Position numbers and translations under genes: made by a program. The notes beneath the pieces were generated by a model, which saw only the letters and a list, made by a program, of their open reading frames with translations, was not told where the DNA came from and did not search any database. From contig CACRXP010000015.1 in the NCBI GenBank assembly GCA_902702965.1, forward strand, positions 2,511,448 to 2,575,447: a stretch of DNA of 64,000 nucleotides, given 5' to 3'. Below are positions 25,091-36,509 of the stretch, piece after piece. The first letter of the stretch is position 1. Each line of letters opens with the position of its first letter. This DNA is from Spirometra erinaceieuropaei. Lineage: Eukaryota > Platyhelminthes > Cestoda > Diphyllobothriidea > Diphyllobothriidae.

Positions 25091-25677
25091 TCAGCCTTCC
25101 AATACAGGAATCTTAGCTGGTCGTGATAGCTTTGGGCTCGTCAGGCCACTTATAGTGATTAATGCGCTGAGTTGGTGTGAGAATGGAGTCCCCAAAGTCG
25201 ACCTCCCTCTCCCCTCCTCCATGTACAGGTCTACCGTCTGAGCCGGTCAAGGGGCCGGCGCGATGTGAGTCTGAGCCTAGACGTGTCACCATACCCTCCC
25301 TTGACTTGGTCAAAACTGCGTCAATGGACACAGGGCGATACCTGTGTGACCAACTCGCCAAACTGGCTGCTCTATCTTAAGGAGGGCAGGCGGTAACGAT
25401 GAGCAGGAAGAGCCGCGCGTCCTGCTTAGTCTAAAACGGATTTGCTGGAGACAACTGGGCCATCCACAGCACCGCAGGCCACGGTACACAGTATTGTCGT
25501 ACATACCGGGATTCTTTCAATTCCTTGCAACTTCCATGCTCAAAAGGGATGCTTGACTGCGTGAGCACTCCAAGGTATGCTGAAAATGACATTTAGCGCG
25601 GCATTTTCCAGCAGTAAAACAAGGCGCCTCAGTTGTCTCTCGCGCACAAACCTGTTCAAGTAGACGCGGGATGCATG

Positions 25678-25756
25678 CCACCACCACCACCACCACCACC
25701 ACCACCACCACCACCACCACCACCACCACCACCACCACCACCACCACCACCACCAC
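25678..25756. repeat. (CCA)26 trinucleotide microsatellite
   Basis: A pure run of 26 CCA units and one extra base. Open frames that cross it (poly-Val and poly-Trp on the minus strand) are artefacts of the repeat. Its purity suggests a recent expansion or an actively mutating locus. Confidence 0.98.
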
Positions 25757-25944
25757 AAGGGAATTCGAAATGTGCCCGACCCCTCCTCCCTTGATTAGCA
25801 TCCGACCTTATCATTAATCACTATGTGACTGCCCACAAATGTTCTACATTGAGCCAAAGGCGCAAACGGGACAAGCATTGTGCCGCAATATGACCGGTGA
25901 ACTACTTCAACGATAATTGGTATTTCCGACAACAGTCAATAGAA

Positions 25945-26060
25945 TGAAGGGCGTGTGACTCAGTGGGTTTGAATTCCCTGTTGCCCAGATCTGGGATTAG
26001 GTGTGACTGACTGGCGACGGTCTACAAGTCACCATAGTCTCCCTTGTCTTTGTTGGCACC
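25945..26060 (+). repeat. SINE fragment (right arm)
   Basis: It carries the B-box-like TTTGAATTCCC, then GTGTGACTGACTGGCGACGG, then AGTCTCCCTTGTCTTTGT. This matches the right arm of the composite element at 36.85-36.95 kb. The left arm is not seen here. Confidence 0.6.
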
Positions 26061-26814
26061 CCAGGCTGCACAGGTTCAACTCGTTGCTTTGCAAATACCC
26101 GGAGGACTCTTCTTTCGGCCTCAAAAGTGCAATGGGAACAGCACGTTCCACAAACTGACAGGTGAACGTACTCTCACAGCCCCCAGAATGCTATCGAATA
26201 TGTCATCCTGTGTGTTGATTCGCAAATGTACAATCATAAATGTCTGATTTAAAATGCACGTCAGGACTGTTTGCTGTTGATTGAGCACTTGTCAACAGAG
26301 TTCCAACTGCACACTTGGCATACTGCAGATTAGTTAATAGGCTGAGATTCGAAGTACTGCTCCAGATTAACTGAGGTGGAGACATGACCCTCCCAACTTA
26401 CACTTTATGCCATGAAGTTCCAGTGCGATACTGTGGCTTTTGGTATTTATCCCACCAGTCCGTTGTCCGATATGTTAGCCGCATCTGAGTTATTTACCAT
26501 CTTTCCTGCAATGCACGACGTCGTTGTGAGCAGTATGTAAGTTGGTTGACTTAGACGGACAAAGAGAATATGTCATAGGACGGAAATAGGCGGATTCGTT
26601 TAAGCTGTTTGTTTAGGCTTGCCTAACCGTCCATATGTGGACAACTAACCTGACCTGCGTAGGGTACTTTTGCCATTATTTTGTTCACAGTCTGGACTGT
26701 TTAGAGGTGTTACAAGCGGAATCAGTTTCGCTTATTTTACTAAGTACTTCCTAGCTCTCCTAAGAGTTCACATGTGTGCATATTTTCACAAAAGACACTC
26801 CGCGCGCGCAGATT

Positions 26815-26958
26815 TTATGAGGCGGCGTCTATCACTTCTACTTCTGCGATCTTAATTTCACCAGTCCCACTTTCAACCCAGCACCTGCGGGTTTTATTTG
26901 GTCCTTTAATGACTTCCCCCTCTTCTCCTTCTCCTGCATATCGGAAGGACAATTGAAC
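26815..26958 (-). CDS. Terminal-exon candidate, minus strand
   Basis: An acceptor (CATCCCACAG|GTTC) opens a 47-codon frame ending in TAA at 26815-26817. The residues are protein-like and acidic, with the segments YAGEGEEGEVIKGPNKTRR and GEIKIAEVEVIDAAS at the C-terminus. It lies 294 bases downstream of another minus-strand exon candidate (27252-27373). The phases do not match directly (upstream phase 2, this frame phase 0), so they are not adjacent exons unless another exon or splice site intervenes. Product unknown. Confidence 0.35.
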   Translation of the reverse strand, partial: VQLSFRYAGEGEEGEVIKGPNKTRRCWVESGTGEIKIAEVEVIDAAS

Positions 26959-27251
26959 CTGTGGGATGTTTATGTGGATTGTACTTACGAGCGTTGTTGA
27001 TCGTTGTGAGCGTGGGTATCTCGTCAAATTCTGGGAATTTCTTTCATGTTGCCTGACATTTGCTTAAGAAAGCAAATTCCTCTAGAAGGCAGTGCAACCT
27101 CTTGGTGTGATAATTAGTCCTTCTAAGCGTAGCAATTTATTTCGGGTTTTCAGTGCTTTTGAGTACATTTGGTGCCTATTTATCCACTTTTTTCGCTGTT
27201 TATCCTTGAAGCACAGTATTCTCGCAATGTTGTTTTTCAAGAAAACCTCAC

Positions 27252-27373
27252 CCCTGTGATTTGACCCGATAATTGAAGTTTCTTGAACCGTCACTGTCGT
27301 ACACGCAAACCTCGGAGGCTCCATCAAGAAGTTTTTGATCCCAAACAGCTGGTACCGTCTCCTTTTTTCTCAT
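27252..27373 (-). CDS. Exon candidate, minus strand
   Basis: This frame of 40 codons plus 2 bases is bounded by AACAG|ATG at its 5' side and a good donor (CAGGG|GTGAGG) at its 3' side. It encodes a plausible peptide with VPAVWDQKLLDGASEVCVYD, then RNFNYRVKSQ. The ATG directly after AG means it could be an internal exon or an ATG start. No family is recognised. Together with 26815-26958 it suggests a minus-strand gene in this area. Confidence 0.35.
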
Positions 27374-27379
27374 CTGTTC

Positions 27380-30300
27380 TCGTCACGAAGACTTTGTGGG
27401 TCAAATCTGAAAGCTCAGCCCTTTGCCTTGCAGTCTTTTGTCGTTCTTGCGTGGAACTGATATTTTTATTGTCTGATTATGACTGGAAAAATCAAGGAAA
27501 TGGTACCAGCTGTTTGGAATCGAAACGGGTCTTGATAGAGTCGTTGCGGTTAACGTGTACGACATGGATAGTTTAAAAAACCTCAATTATCGGGTCATAT
27601 CACGGGCATGCGGTGTTTTCGAAACAGAGCAGTCGATATTTATAGGTTATCTCTAGATATTTACTTTCCGTTTCACGAACGGCCACGGATGAGACAAGCC
27701 GGAATTAGTTATCCTCGTCTTATTTTTCGGAAGACCGACCTAGATAAGCCGAAAGGTTGTACCACTCCATGAGAAGGAGAGAGAGTGACAAACACCTTTA
27801 TTTTGAAATGTTTGTAACTTTTGTTTAAGAAATCGTAAATCGCTATTGGTCGTGGCAAGCGAGATATGCGAATTGTAGTACTGTTGAATTCAACGTTTAA
27901 CACGAGAACTTAGCGTTCTTCACAAACGCGTGGGCGTCGTTCGTAGGCGTCGTCAATAAAAACCGGTAAGTAAAAATCAAAATACAGCTTCAGTTGGTCT
28001 GGCAATCGACCTCTGGAGTTAAAGCAGAACATACTTCATTGATGGTCGAAGAGGGAAAATCGCGGATTATTTTGAAACGCTCCACCGGCAGACTGAACAT
28101 ACGTCGTCTACCGGGCTAACGGAACTTATTGGCCATTTTTGCCACAAAAGAAACAACCCAGCAGTTGTTTTCCCGCAGCCTTCTTATGTTTCTGCGTGTA
28201 TCTGAACCCGAAGCGTTCTGTCCTTTGCGTCTTTAGAAGGCTCTTTGAGCTTTCCCATTCCGAAGGGGGAAGTTAGAAAAAGACCCACCTGAATCACTAC
28301 GAATGAAACATTAAATGCTACTCCGGCTGATTTACTATTTACCTTTTAATTGGTCGTCCGGCCATTAAAGAATGCTCAAATGTCCTTGAACTACCTGATA
28401 AGTGGCTTCAGCAGCTACAAGACAATTGGTTGCGGCCTGGGATCTGGTCGTCAAATAACCAAGAACTTCAGTGCCTTTTGAAACGTGAGTTTGTTCTAAA
28501 TAGCCTTCTTTGATAGCTCCATGTGTCTTGTCACCTGGCTACTAAGTTTGTCCCTTATTGACTACCGACTGACGTTTGGTTTTCATTTCGTGTATCTGCT
28601 GTTTGTAAGTTTAATAGTTTAACCTTACTCCTAACATAGGCAGTAACTAAAAGCCCACACGCTTGTTGCTGATTTGAATACTCCAGCAGTTGATCTATAA
28701 TCGCCCGCTTTGTCGACTTCAGTCGAGCCTAGTTAAAGTCATTTGTGAGTTCGACAGCGGTCTGGTTGATTACATTGAGGAAAACGTGTTGATTAGCCTC
28801 TTGGTTTGTTACTGCCACTGTCTCAGGCTGAAATTCCAAGACAAGACGTCATGTCTATTTGACTCACTTTTGAAATACCCAATGGCCTCTGTGGCCCTAT
28901 ATTCTTGCCCCGCAATCTGACCTTATGTGCAAACATCAGGCCCATGTGGTTTCATATATTCCACGAAATAGTTCGGAAGAGCGTAGGACTATTTCATCAG
29001 CTGGTAAGGCACTCGACCTCGATCACAATCCTTCCCACACGGATTCAAACTATACCTGCTCGACAATTCAAATGAAGCATACGGAGGTTTCTTCTATCTG
29101 CTGTGCTGTTTTCCATCAAATTGATCGAGTCGCACGTTCTTTAGATGTCCAACCTCCCGAGTATAAACACACCGGTGACTGCCAAATCTGTGTAATTTGC
29201 ATACTTTAGTCAAAAAAACCCACGCCTCTCACAACTCTGATCGACAACCAAGGGATAGTTTAACAGTCAATGACACAGCGCGGGACTTTGTAGTCGTTTT
29301 CGACATACCTACCGGCATGAGGCAAGGGCTTTTGGTTCCTCAAAATATTAACATGAATTGTCATCTTCTTTTAGTTATTCCACTAAAATAACAGTCGTTG
29401 TTAACTTCGTAATGCAGTGGCGCTTCTATCGGAGACTAGTGAACTGTGGTTTGTGACCAACATTGTTTCCACATCAAGATTCACTTCCAACTTAAGGACA
29501 GTGGTTTTAACCTCAAAACTCCAAGAAGGCCAATTTTTCGCACGGTATTTGGAAAAGCACACGTACGGGTCTGCCGTAAATCCACCCGACAAGAAAACAG
29601 CACAGGTATTTTCTGTTTACCACGGACTGACATTTGTTTTGGCTCAGGTGTTAACTGACTTCTTTGGTTGTAAAATTAGTAGAGAATGGTGTTTTCAGCA
29701 AAACCCCGCGACGGAGTTCAAATGACCAACTCTGGCCTGTCCATCCTTTCCTCAGGACCGGCTCAACAGGATTGGAGGAGGCCTCGAGCGCAACTCAGTT
29801 AGCAAACTTTGCAGACAATTCTAGCACAGTCGTTTTTAATAGGTGCAAATTGTCCTCCAAGAAAGAAACCAGTACAAATCGGTCCGCTCTAGTTTTCGCC
29901 ACCAATGTAAACATTCCAGGGTATTGCTCTAGGTTGCGTAAGTCTTTCCTGAGAAGAGTGGAGTTTGATTTTTTGTTTTTCAATGTTTCGAACGATGTTC
30001 AGATTTCTGTACTACCTCCCCAAAGCCTGCTTACAAGCGTCTCAGCTTCCTGTCAGTTTTTGATCACATAAGCATGGTTTAAACGGATTTCGTCGGGTTG
30101 CAAGTCTGAGACCGGTGTTCTGCTATGCCGTGGTACTCCCATCTGAAGTTATCGTCACTGCCACGTAACTCTGGAGACCTGTTATCGCAGCGTGAGCAGT
30201 TATCTGAAGAAGCTAAGCATTCGGCTTGCTGCCGGACTAGAAACAAGGTCAAACTTCGGGTCCGGCAGACTTAATATTGCTTTGTAGCTGGTTGTCGACG

Positions 30301-31490
30301 AAATAATCATCTCAGTCTGCCTAATCTGCGCTATTTCTGCACAATGTGTGGTACGTGCAGACAAGTCTCATCAAAGACCCAGCATAGAAAGATTTACATA
30401 CAGTACACGTAACGACGCATTTTATCCCTAACCTGCCGCTTGCTGCAGTTGGAATGCTGACTTGACTTTCAGAGGCAGGTGTTTTCCCCTATTTCACCCA
30501 TTCTTACGATACACAGCCGCTCTGTTCTGTTTCCCGCCTATATCAATGCGCAGGCCACCGTGCCTGATCCATCTTGCTGGAAAACAGGCGAGGCGGAAAA
30601 AACTGCGTATAGATTTAGGCTAGGGCGTCGCAGTTTCCTGACTAGTACTCATCATCAGGTGGGTGTGATTGGACTGGACAGCGTACCCCGACATCTTGGG
30701 GGGAGGTGGGAAAATGATGGTGGAAATGTGGTCTCTCACTAGCAGATTAACAGATAGGGACAACCGAGGTTTCGAGCCAGCAATCAGAATCACGATAGCC
30801 ATTACAGGGCGGTCGCATTCGCTACTAGGCACCAAAACGTGTGAGCGGAGTTCCTATTTGCCCCATTTATCTCACTGTTAGGCGAGTGTTTATCTATCCG
30901 GCCGTGTATTATTACCGTAAAGCTGAACCTGGCGGAATAGGTGCTCTTCACGCCGCCCTGGAGCGCGCCGTGGGCACCAAAGAGCATCAGTAGTCGGAAG
31001 GTTGTCAAAATACACTGCGCGAAAATCTCGAATTGAGTAATATTAGCAAATAATCAGAATTTTACGCCTGGCTTCTTGAGTATACATGCCATACTAGACA
31101 TTCGGGTGGAGTAGTTTAGCGCCCCTGGTATACGATATTATTTAGGCTATTGCATTAGGAGCATATTACGTTCCGTCAAAATAATTGCCATTGGCTATCT
31201 AACCGCAGCGTATAATTGGAAGTCAATCTTGCTCTCCTCAAAACGCGTTTTTCTTATTTTACTCTTGGAAAAGAATAGTCTATGTGTCCTGACTCCCTCG
31301 ATTTGCCAGGGATTCGATGGACAGATTAAGTGGAGCCTATGGGTTCCGAGTCGAATGCGCCTTTGTTTTCAACATAAATGTCAAAAATGGAACCAACACG
31401 CAAAGCACAATCGTCAACGTATTGGACAAAAAACAAATAACTAAAATCTGATTGGTCTGAAGACAACTATCGAAAGTTATAGCATACGTG
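27380..31490. other. No confident gene
   Basis: Several overlapping plus frames lie at 28.9-30.1 kb (94, 102 and 135 codons) without motifs. They overlap one another in different frames and I cannot tell them from chance or from an old repeat. I see no tRNA or RT motif. A poly(A)-type signal for the gene ending at 31496 is not clear; the nearest AAATAA on the minus strand is near 31140. Confidence 0.35.
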
Positions 31491-31495
31491 CCCTT

Positions 31496-33229
31496 CTATG
31501 TCTGCAGCCCCGCTTCGCAGGCCTGTGTCGAGTCACAATCAGCCGTACAAGTGCAAACCTGGGGACAATTTATGCATTTGCATTCCAAATCTTGTTGACT
31601 ATCAACTACTTTTAGTGGGATGAACATCCAGTAAACGCTTCTGTGCAGTTCCTGGCTGTGTTTGACAGGTGAAAACGTTGTCTGTAACTCGCTGTAGGAA
31701 GAAGATCGATTCTCCACATCAATCTCTCTGTCGGGCAATTTATCCCTAGCACATCTTTGGCCATTCTGCGATCGTTTGTCGCCAACCTGGACTTCTATTA
31801 ACTGAGAATACGAACGCTTGCCGCCCTCTCGTCCGGAGACATCCTTCAGTTCGGTGTCCTCATACTGAGTCCAGTTTTCAACGCAGGGGTGGGCGGCCCT
31901 CGAAGCTCTGAGAGGGGACTGTGACACCGTGGGGGTGTAGGTATCAATCTGCCTGTAGATGATTGGCTCGCGTAGAAGAGAAGGAGGAACTTTTTGCGCA
32001 TGAGACCGCTTGAACGAGCGTCTGTGCTTTCGATCCTGGGTGGCCATACAGAGGCGGCTTTTTTCAACTCGCAGCTTGTCTTTTCCTCCGCATACATCGT
32101 GTGAGACCCCAGTGACCGTGGTGGCAACGTAAGCATTTTGCAAGACTTTCACTTGAGCCACCGCATGTGCTCTAGCCACGCTTTGTTGCGTATATTCAAC
32201 AGCTGTCTCAGGGCTTCTGCCGGCATCCCTATTGGACTGAAATTTTATAAAAACTGGGGATCTGATTGGCTCGATGTTGCACTTTGGACTTGCCGGTGGT
32301 TCTGCCCTGCGCCTCCGGGAAGTTTTTGGAACTGGAGCGGAGGTATTGACAGCCGAATGTGACTTTTCCGGCGGGAGAGGGCTACTGGGGGATATGAAAT
32401 TTCTCAAACGCCTCCTCTTCTGTGGTCTTGGAGGAGGCTCATAACTTGGGCTGCTGGATTTTTTAGGGGTCCCAGTGGCCTCCAGGGGACCATTCCTCCC
32501 TCGTGGGCGTGGCCTTGGATTACGAAGCTGGGCGCTCTTTAAGTTTGCTGTAAGCTGCTCATTGGTGTCTTCCTCGGGACGTTTCCTTCCCTCGGGGAGT
32601 TGGTATGACGGAATGAATTCCGTCGGGGGTGACGAACGAGGTTTGAGGTCACCTTGTGTCCCCACGTTTTCGTTCAACCCCTGTTCAGGTGGAAACCAGG
32701 TAATGCTGTTTGACACGCGTGAGCGGCGTGATTGTGGGCTGGCCAATCGGCCATCCCGACATCGGTCAGTAAACCGTTTTTCCGTTGGTTTCGGCTCCTT
32801 AGCTACCGTCCATGCTTCTGTCAGCAGATTGTCCGATATGATGAAGTGTATGTCGATGAGATCACTACTACCGCTGAGGTCCTCAGTCGCAAAGGATTCT
32901 TCCAGCATCCTGTACGGTTCCAAGCTTCGACTGTGCTCCAAACTGCTGTTGGTCGTCCACCGTTCTTCCACAACCCTCCCAGCACGGGAAACGGGGCGAC
33001 AACTCCTTATCGTGTTTCTCATCCAGCCCAGGGCACTTTCTGGACGCTCTTGTTTTTGATTGTTGGAGGTGTTTGTTCTCCTTCCATTTCTACCTCTCAA
33101 ACGTGAAAACAACCGATGAATTTCACTTGTCCTCCCACTCTCGCTGGCAATGTCAACCTCCTCTACTTCAACATTGTCCTCATGTCTTTGTTTTTGTTTG
33201 TACCAGCGCGCTATTCGAAACCTCCCCAT
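31496..33229 (-). CDS. Uncharacterised 577-residue basic, low-complexity protein with Cys-rich tail
   Basis: The frame is uninterrupted for 577 codons from an ATG at 33227-33229 to TAG, far beyond chance. The N-terminus is basic (RWYKQKQRHED). The middle is rich in Arg, Pro and Ser, with PPPRPQKRRR near residues 265-274 and SRRRR near 304-308, which could act as nuclear-localisation or phospho-regulated linkers (inference). No folded domain, signal peptide or membrane segment is evident. The C-terminus has a short hydrophobic stretch (VYWMFIPLKVV, 532-542) and then eight Cys in about 23 residues (CKCINCPQVCTCTADC and following). An in-frame TAG lies 7 codons before the ATG. TTTCCAG just before it could also be a splice acceptor, so an upstream exon is possible. 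I do not recognise the family. It shares style, strand and a Cys-rich end with the larger frame at 37.4-41.8 kb. Confidence 0.8.
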   Translation of the reverse strand: MGRFRIARWYKQKQRHEDNVEVEEVDIASESGRTSEIHRLFSRLRGRNGRRTNTSNNQKQERPESALGWMRNTIRSCRPVSRAGRVVEERWTTNSSLEHSRSLEPYRMLEESFATEDLSGSSDLIDIHFIISDNLLTEAWTVAKEPKPTEKRFTDRCRDGRLASPQSRRSRVSNSITWFPPEQGLNENVGTQGDLKPRSSPPTEFIPSYQLPEGRKRPEEDTNEQLTANLKSAQLRNPRPRPRGRNGPLEATGTPKKSSSPSYEPPPRPQKRRRLRNFISPSSPLPPEKSHSAVNTSAPVPKTSRRRRAEPPASPKCNIEPIRSPVFIKFQSNRDAGRSPETAVEYTQQSVARAHAVAQVKVLQNAYVATTVTGVSHDVCGGKDKLRVEKSRLCMATQDRKHRRSFKRSHAQKVPPSLLREPIIYRQIDTYTPTVSQSPLRASRAAHPCVENWTQYEDTELKDVSGREGGKRSYSQLIEVQVGDKRSQNGQRCARDKLPDREIDVENRSSSYSELQTTFSPVKHSQELHRSVYWMFIPLKVVDSQQDLECKCINCPQVCTCTADCDSTQACEAGLQT

Positions 33230-33591
33230 ACCTGGAAATCCCGCCAGTTCCTACCCCATCGGAGTGCCTTCACTTTCGGGTTAAGCACGTGGCGTGTACC
33301 ACGTTACCTCATCATCGATTGGCTGGGCAGGAGCGCGCTGCTTCAAATTCCCCACGTGAGCTTCTGAGGTTGATGCAATTACAGTTTTTCGATTCCCGGC
33401 TATACGAAAAAAAAACTTTGGAGCGGTTAAACACGGTTTCCTTGAACATCATCACTTTGTTTTTATTCCATTCAATACTCACAGCTTTTGTGCCACGTTA
33501 CAATCTGCTCACTCGGAAAAGTTAGCTTTTGTCCATAGTTGTTTCGGCAGATTTATAATAATTCGTTTTGACCCAACTGCGAAAAATCCGG

Positions 33592-33662
33592 CGCCTCAGT
33601 GGGATCGACAGCATGGGGAGACTTTAGTACAGCCGACGCTCTAGCCACCTGAGCTGTGAGGC
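33592..33662 (-). repeat. tRNA-like sequence (tRNA-derived SINE head or tRNA pseudogene)
   Basis: On the minus strand GGCCTCA at the start can pair with TGAGGC at the end. A D-arm/A-box-like CAGCTCAGGTGGCTAGAGCG is present and a weakened B-box (TGTCGATCCCA) follows. The anticodon and T stems are too poor for a functional tRNA. Confidence 0.5.
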
Positions 33663-33724
33663 CCCACCTCGAGACGTGAGTTTAATCCCATTTGGGTCAA
33701 GTTACCCGCCAAACCTACTTTAAC

Positions 33725-33795
33725 GTCGTACATCCCATTTACATAACTGGTATCTGGAGTTGTCTTTGAATCATACTTTACTTATTTTTCATAAA
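33725..33795 (+). repeat. Dispersed repeat 'E', copy 1
   Basis: Shares CCCATTTACATAA, GGTATCTGGAG and ATCATACTTTA with 35898-35962 in the same order and orientation. About 2.1 kb separates the two copies. Confidence 0.6.
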
Positions 33796-33864
33796 AAGCC
33801 AAAGTCAATCCTGCTGAGGTTTCGCAACCATCCACCGCTATGACACATTGAAATACTCACGACT

Positions 33865-34310
33865 GGCAATTTGCCATGATAGATCCAGAGAACCTGTAGC
33901 TCTTCCGCACCTACAGAACGTCTCTGAAATTCTAGCTAAACGCATCTGGCAGTATTAGTATGTTTGTCTTTGTTGTTGCTACTGTTTCTAATGTTGTTGA
34001 TAAGCAGGGAACCATCCTTTTCTATGGCTCTGCCGTCCACCAGAGGGTCAACAATATGGTGTTTCATAGGGACTTTGGAGAACATTGTTGGCAATTTGCC
34101 ACGATAGATCCAGAGAACCTGTAACCCTTTCTCACACACAGAACGTCTCTGAACTTTTAGCTAAACGCATCTGACGGTATGTGTATGTTTGCTTCCGTTG
34201 TTGTTACTATTTCTGATGTTGCTGGTACCAGGGAACCATACTTTTTATGGCTCTGCCGTCGGCCAGAGGGTAAACAGTATGGTGTTCCATAGGCAATTTT
34301 GAAAGGCCTG
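33865..34310 (+). repeat. Two-unit tandem duplication, 225-base period
   Basis: Units begin at 33865 and 34090, both with GGCAATTTGCCA followed by AGATCCAGAGAACCTGTA. Further matches include AGAACGTCTCTGAA, TAGCTAAACGCATCTG and ATGGCTCTGCCGTC. The units are diverged by point changes and small indels, so the duplication is not recent. It lies between the two large minus-strand frames. Confidence 0.9.
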
Positions 34311-35179
34311 TGGGCAGTCAGGGCTCCGAAGATCTCGAACGCGAGGTTAGACGTCCCGGGTCACCAAGCCGAATTTGCTTGATATCCTATAGGTCCTGCT
34401 GCCGATGCTCATGACCTACACGGCCGTCAAGCTGAACTCCCTGAGTCCAACTTTCTGGTCAGTCTAAAGCCTAGGATCGGCACGACCCAACTGGTTTTGT
34501 TATGCAAGCAGATGGTGGAAGTTGAACTTCAGCGAATCTTGCACCTAGGCTATACTCCTGCCGCGTGTTTCATTATGACGTGTAAATGCTCAGCCCGTCG
34601 ACTCCCCTGGAACTAAGCAATAACAATCGAAGGTTGACTTGTATTCGATACGTCTGGAACCCACCAAATCTGACACAGTAAGCTGCCTGCCCAAGCCGGG
34701 TTTCTTGAAGAATCCGTCTAGAATCCACCAAATGACTTCCAGGCTAACGTAGTTGATAGTTATTGTCTGCTTATGAGAATTTCTGTCACCTTGAGCTTTA
34801 TGCTGTTATTTTCTTCAAGCTCTATTTTCTTCAATCCGTACATTCGCATATAATGATCTCACATGTAGGTTTCTCGTTAGAGAGGTATTGTTAAGTTCAC
34901 ACAAGGGAGATAGTGCCTTAACTGGTAATCGGATTTTAAAGTCAATTTCCTCCAGCAGATTGTGTTCCGCTACATTTTTCAAAAATACTGAGGCCCGAAT
35001 TTGTAACGCCTTAGCTTGCAGAAGTGGTTCGAATTAGCGTGAAGTATTGCCTGCAGGATCTGGAAAGCAAACTTTGGTGAGAGTTTGTTCACGTCATACG
35101 TCCAGGAGAGGACGCATTGGTTACATGCGCGTCGGATTGTCTATGACCTTTCGACCATTGCAAATGGCGGCGTCTTTCG

Positions 35180-35510
35180 AGTGCCTCTGAATGGATTCAG
35201 CACCAGCGACTTGCACGAGGACTACTTTGTAGTAAGGTAGACTTGCGCAGTACCCATCGCAATCACCCCTCATTTACCCGGTTCTGCGTTGGACGCATTA
35301 GCTGGGAAAAGTAAACAGTTGGCCTACGCGTACCACGCGCAACCTGGTCCACACAACATATAACGGGCTACGGTTAGGGCGACCCAATCTTTGCTTCGAG
35401 GAGAATGTTACAAAGGTGATATTAAGACGGAACCATCGTGGTCCGACTCTCAGTCCTCCGGTCAATTCAAAATGCTCCCATGTGAACCTGTCAGTTGGAA
35501 ATCTCTCAAA
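35180..35510 (+). repeat. R1 dispersed repeat, copy
   Basis: Contains GTAGACTTGCGCAGTACCC (near 35230), CTACGCGTACCACGCGCAAC (near 35325) and CCTGGTCCACACAACA (near 35345). The shared downstream segment (TATTAAGACGGAACCAT) is near 35420. Confidence 0.65.
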
Positions 35511-35897
35511 CCACCACTCTTAGCGCGTTAGTCAGTTGGTGGTGTGAGCCGTTTAGCACCGGTATATTTAAACACATCCGCAAAACATATGTTAGACGCG
35601 TTGCGTATTGCTATTTTAGGTATTCTTATACCTTAAATGGGTTGCCTGAGCTATTTCGGACGTACTTGTCCTAAAGTTGTATTTGCCTGCACTTCGGTTT
35701 CCCGACACCCACCCCCTGAACTTGTTCACTTTGCTTTTTCCGGCTTTTATTCATCCGAGTCCTTACGGGCATTGATTGTTGGTTGTGCCGTTCTTCAGGC
35801 CTCTGTGGTGAATGTTTCATGTTATTCGTCGTTCGTGAGAGTATCTGCACCGCTTTAGGTGCACGCAGACATTAACGTGGATTTCGGACCAACGATG

Positions 35898-35962
35898 TCG
35901 TAAATCCCATTTACATAAGTGGTATCTGGAGATTTTTTAAATCATACTTTATTTATTTTTCA
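35898..35962 (+). repeat. Dispersed repeat 'E', copy 2
   Basis: Matches 33725-33795 (CCCATTTACATAA, GGTATCTGGAG, ATCATACTTTA). It forms a direct pair with it. Confidence 0.6.
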
Positions 35963-36509
35963 TCACGGCGGCCTAAGTCATAAGGGCATCCTGGATATTA
36001 CAAACTTCGGGTCCGGTTTCGAATAGAAGGAGAAGTTTGATGCCAGTGGGGAGAGCATTGTATTCTGTACATAATAAATGAAAAAATGCGCTTGAGCAAG
36101 TTGGCAGCTGAATGAGTCACACGTCCGAGGTCGCGAGCACAGGCGTCCGAGTGTCACCGGGGCGGACGTCCGAACATGGGCGAGAATACGTCGGCCCTGA
36201 ACTTGATTGGTCGATTGGGATAGCTGTGATTGTCCGAGGGGCAGGCTACCACGGGTTGGCGCGAGAGGTGCAGTGTTGCCGCAGGCGCCAGCATCGGGGT
36301 CTCCGGTCTCCTAGTCACCACGCCTTCGATGAAAGGGCTAAGACAGGTTCTACGTGACCTTCATTTCAAATGACTGAATGAGAAGTTGGAAGGTTGGATT
36401 ATATTTTTTGGATTGTTTGTCATCTCTACCTGGCAGTGAATAGTCAGTTGACCCCTCCCTCTGTCCGAAAGAAATGACATCGGCTGGCCTTCAACGACTC
36501 CAGATAATG

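Noticed and set aside
25517..25801. Minus-strand frames with poly-Val and poly-Trp
   Set aside because: Translations of the (CCA)26 microsatellite, not proteins.
32138..33525. Plus-strand open frames of 74-194 codons opposite the 577-residue gene
   Set aside because: They are antisense shadows of a long coding frame and have no splice or domain support.
33592..33662. Functional tRNA gene
   Set aside because: The acceptor ends pair, but the anticodon and T stems are poor and the B box is weakened. A SINE head or tRNA pseudogene fits better.
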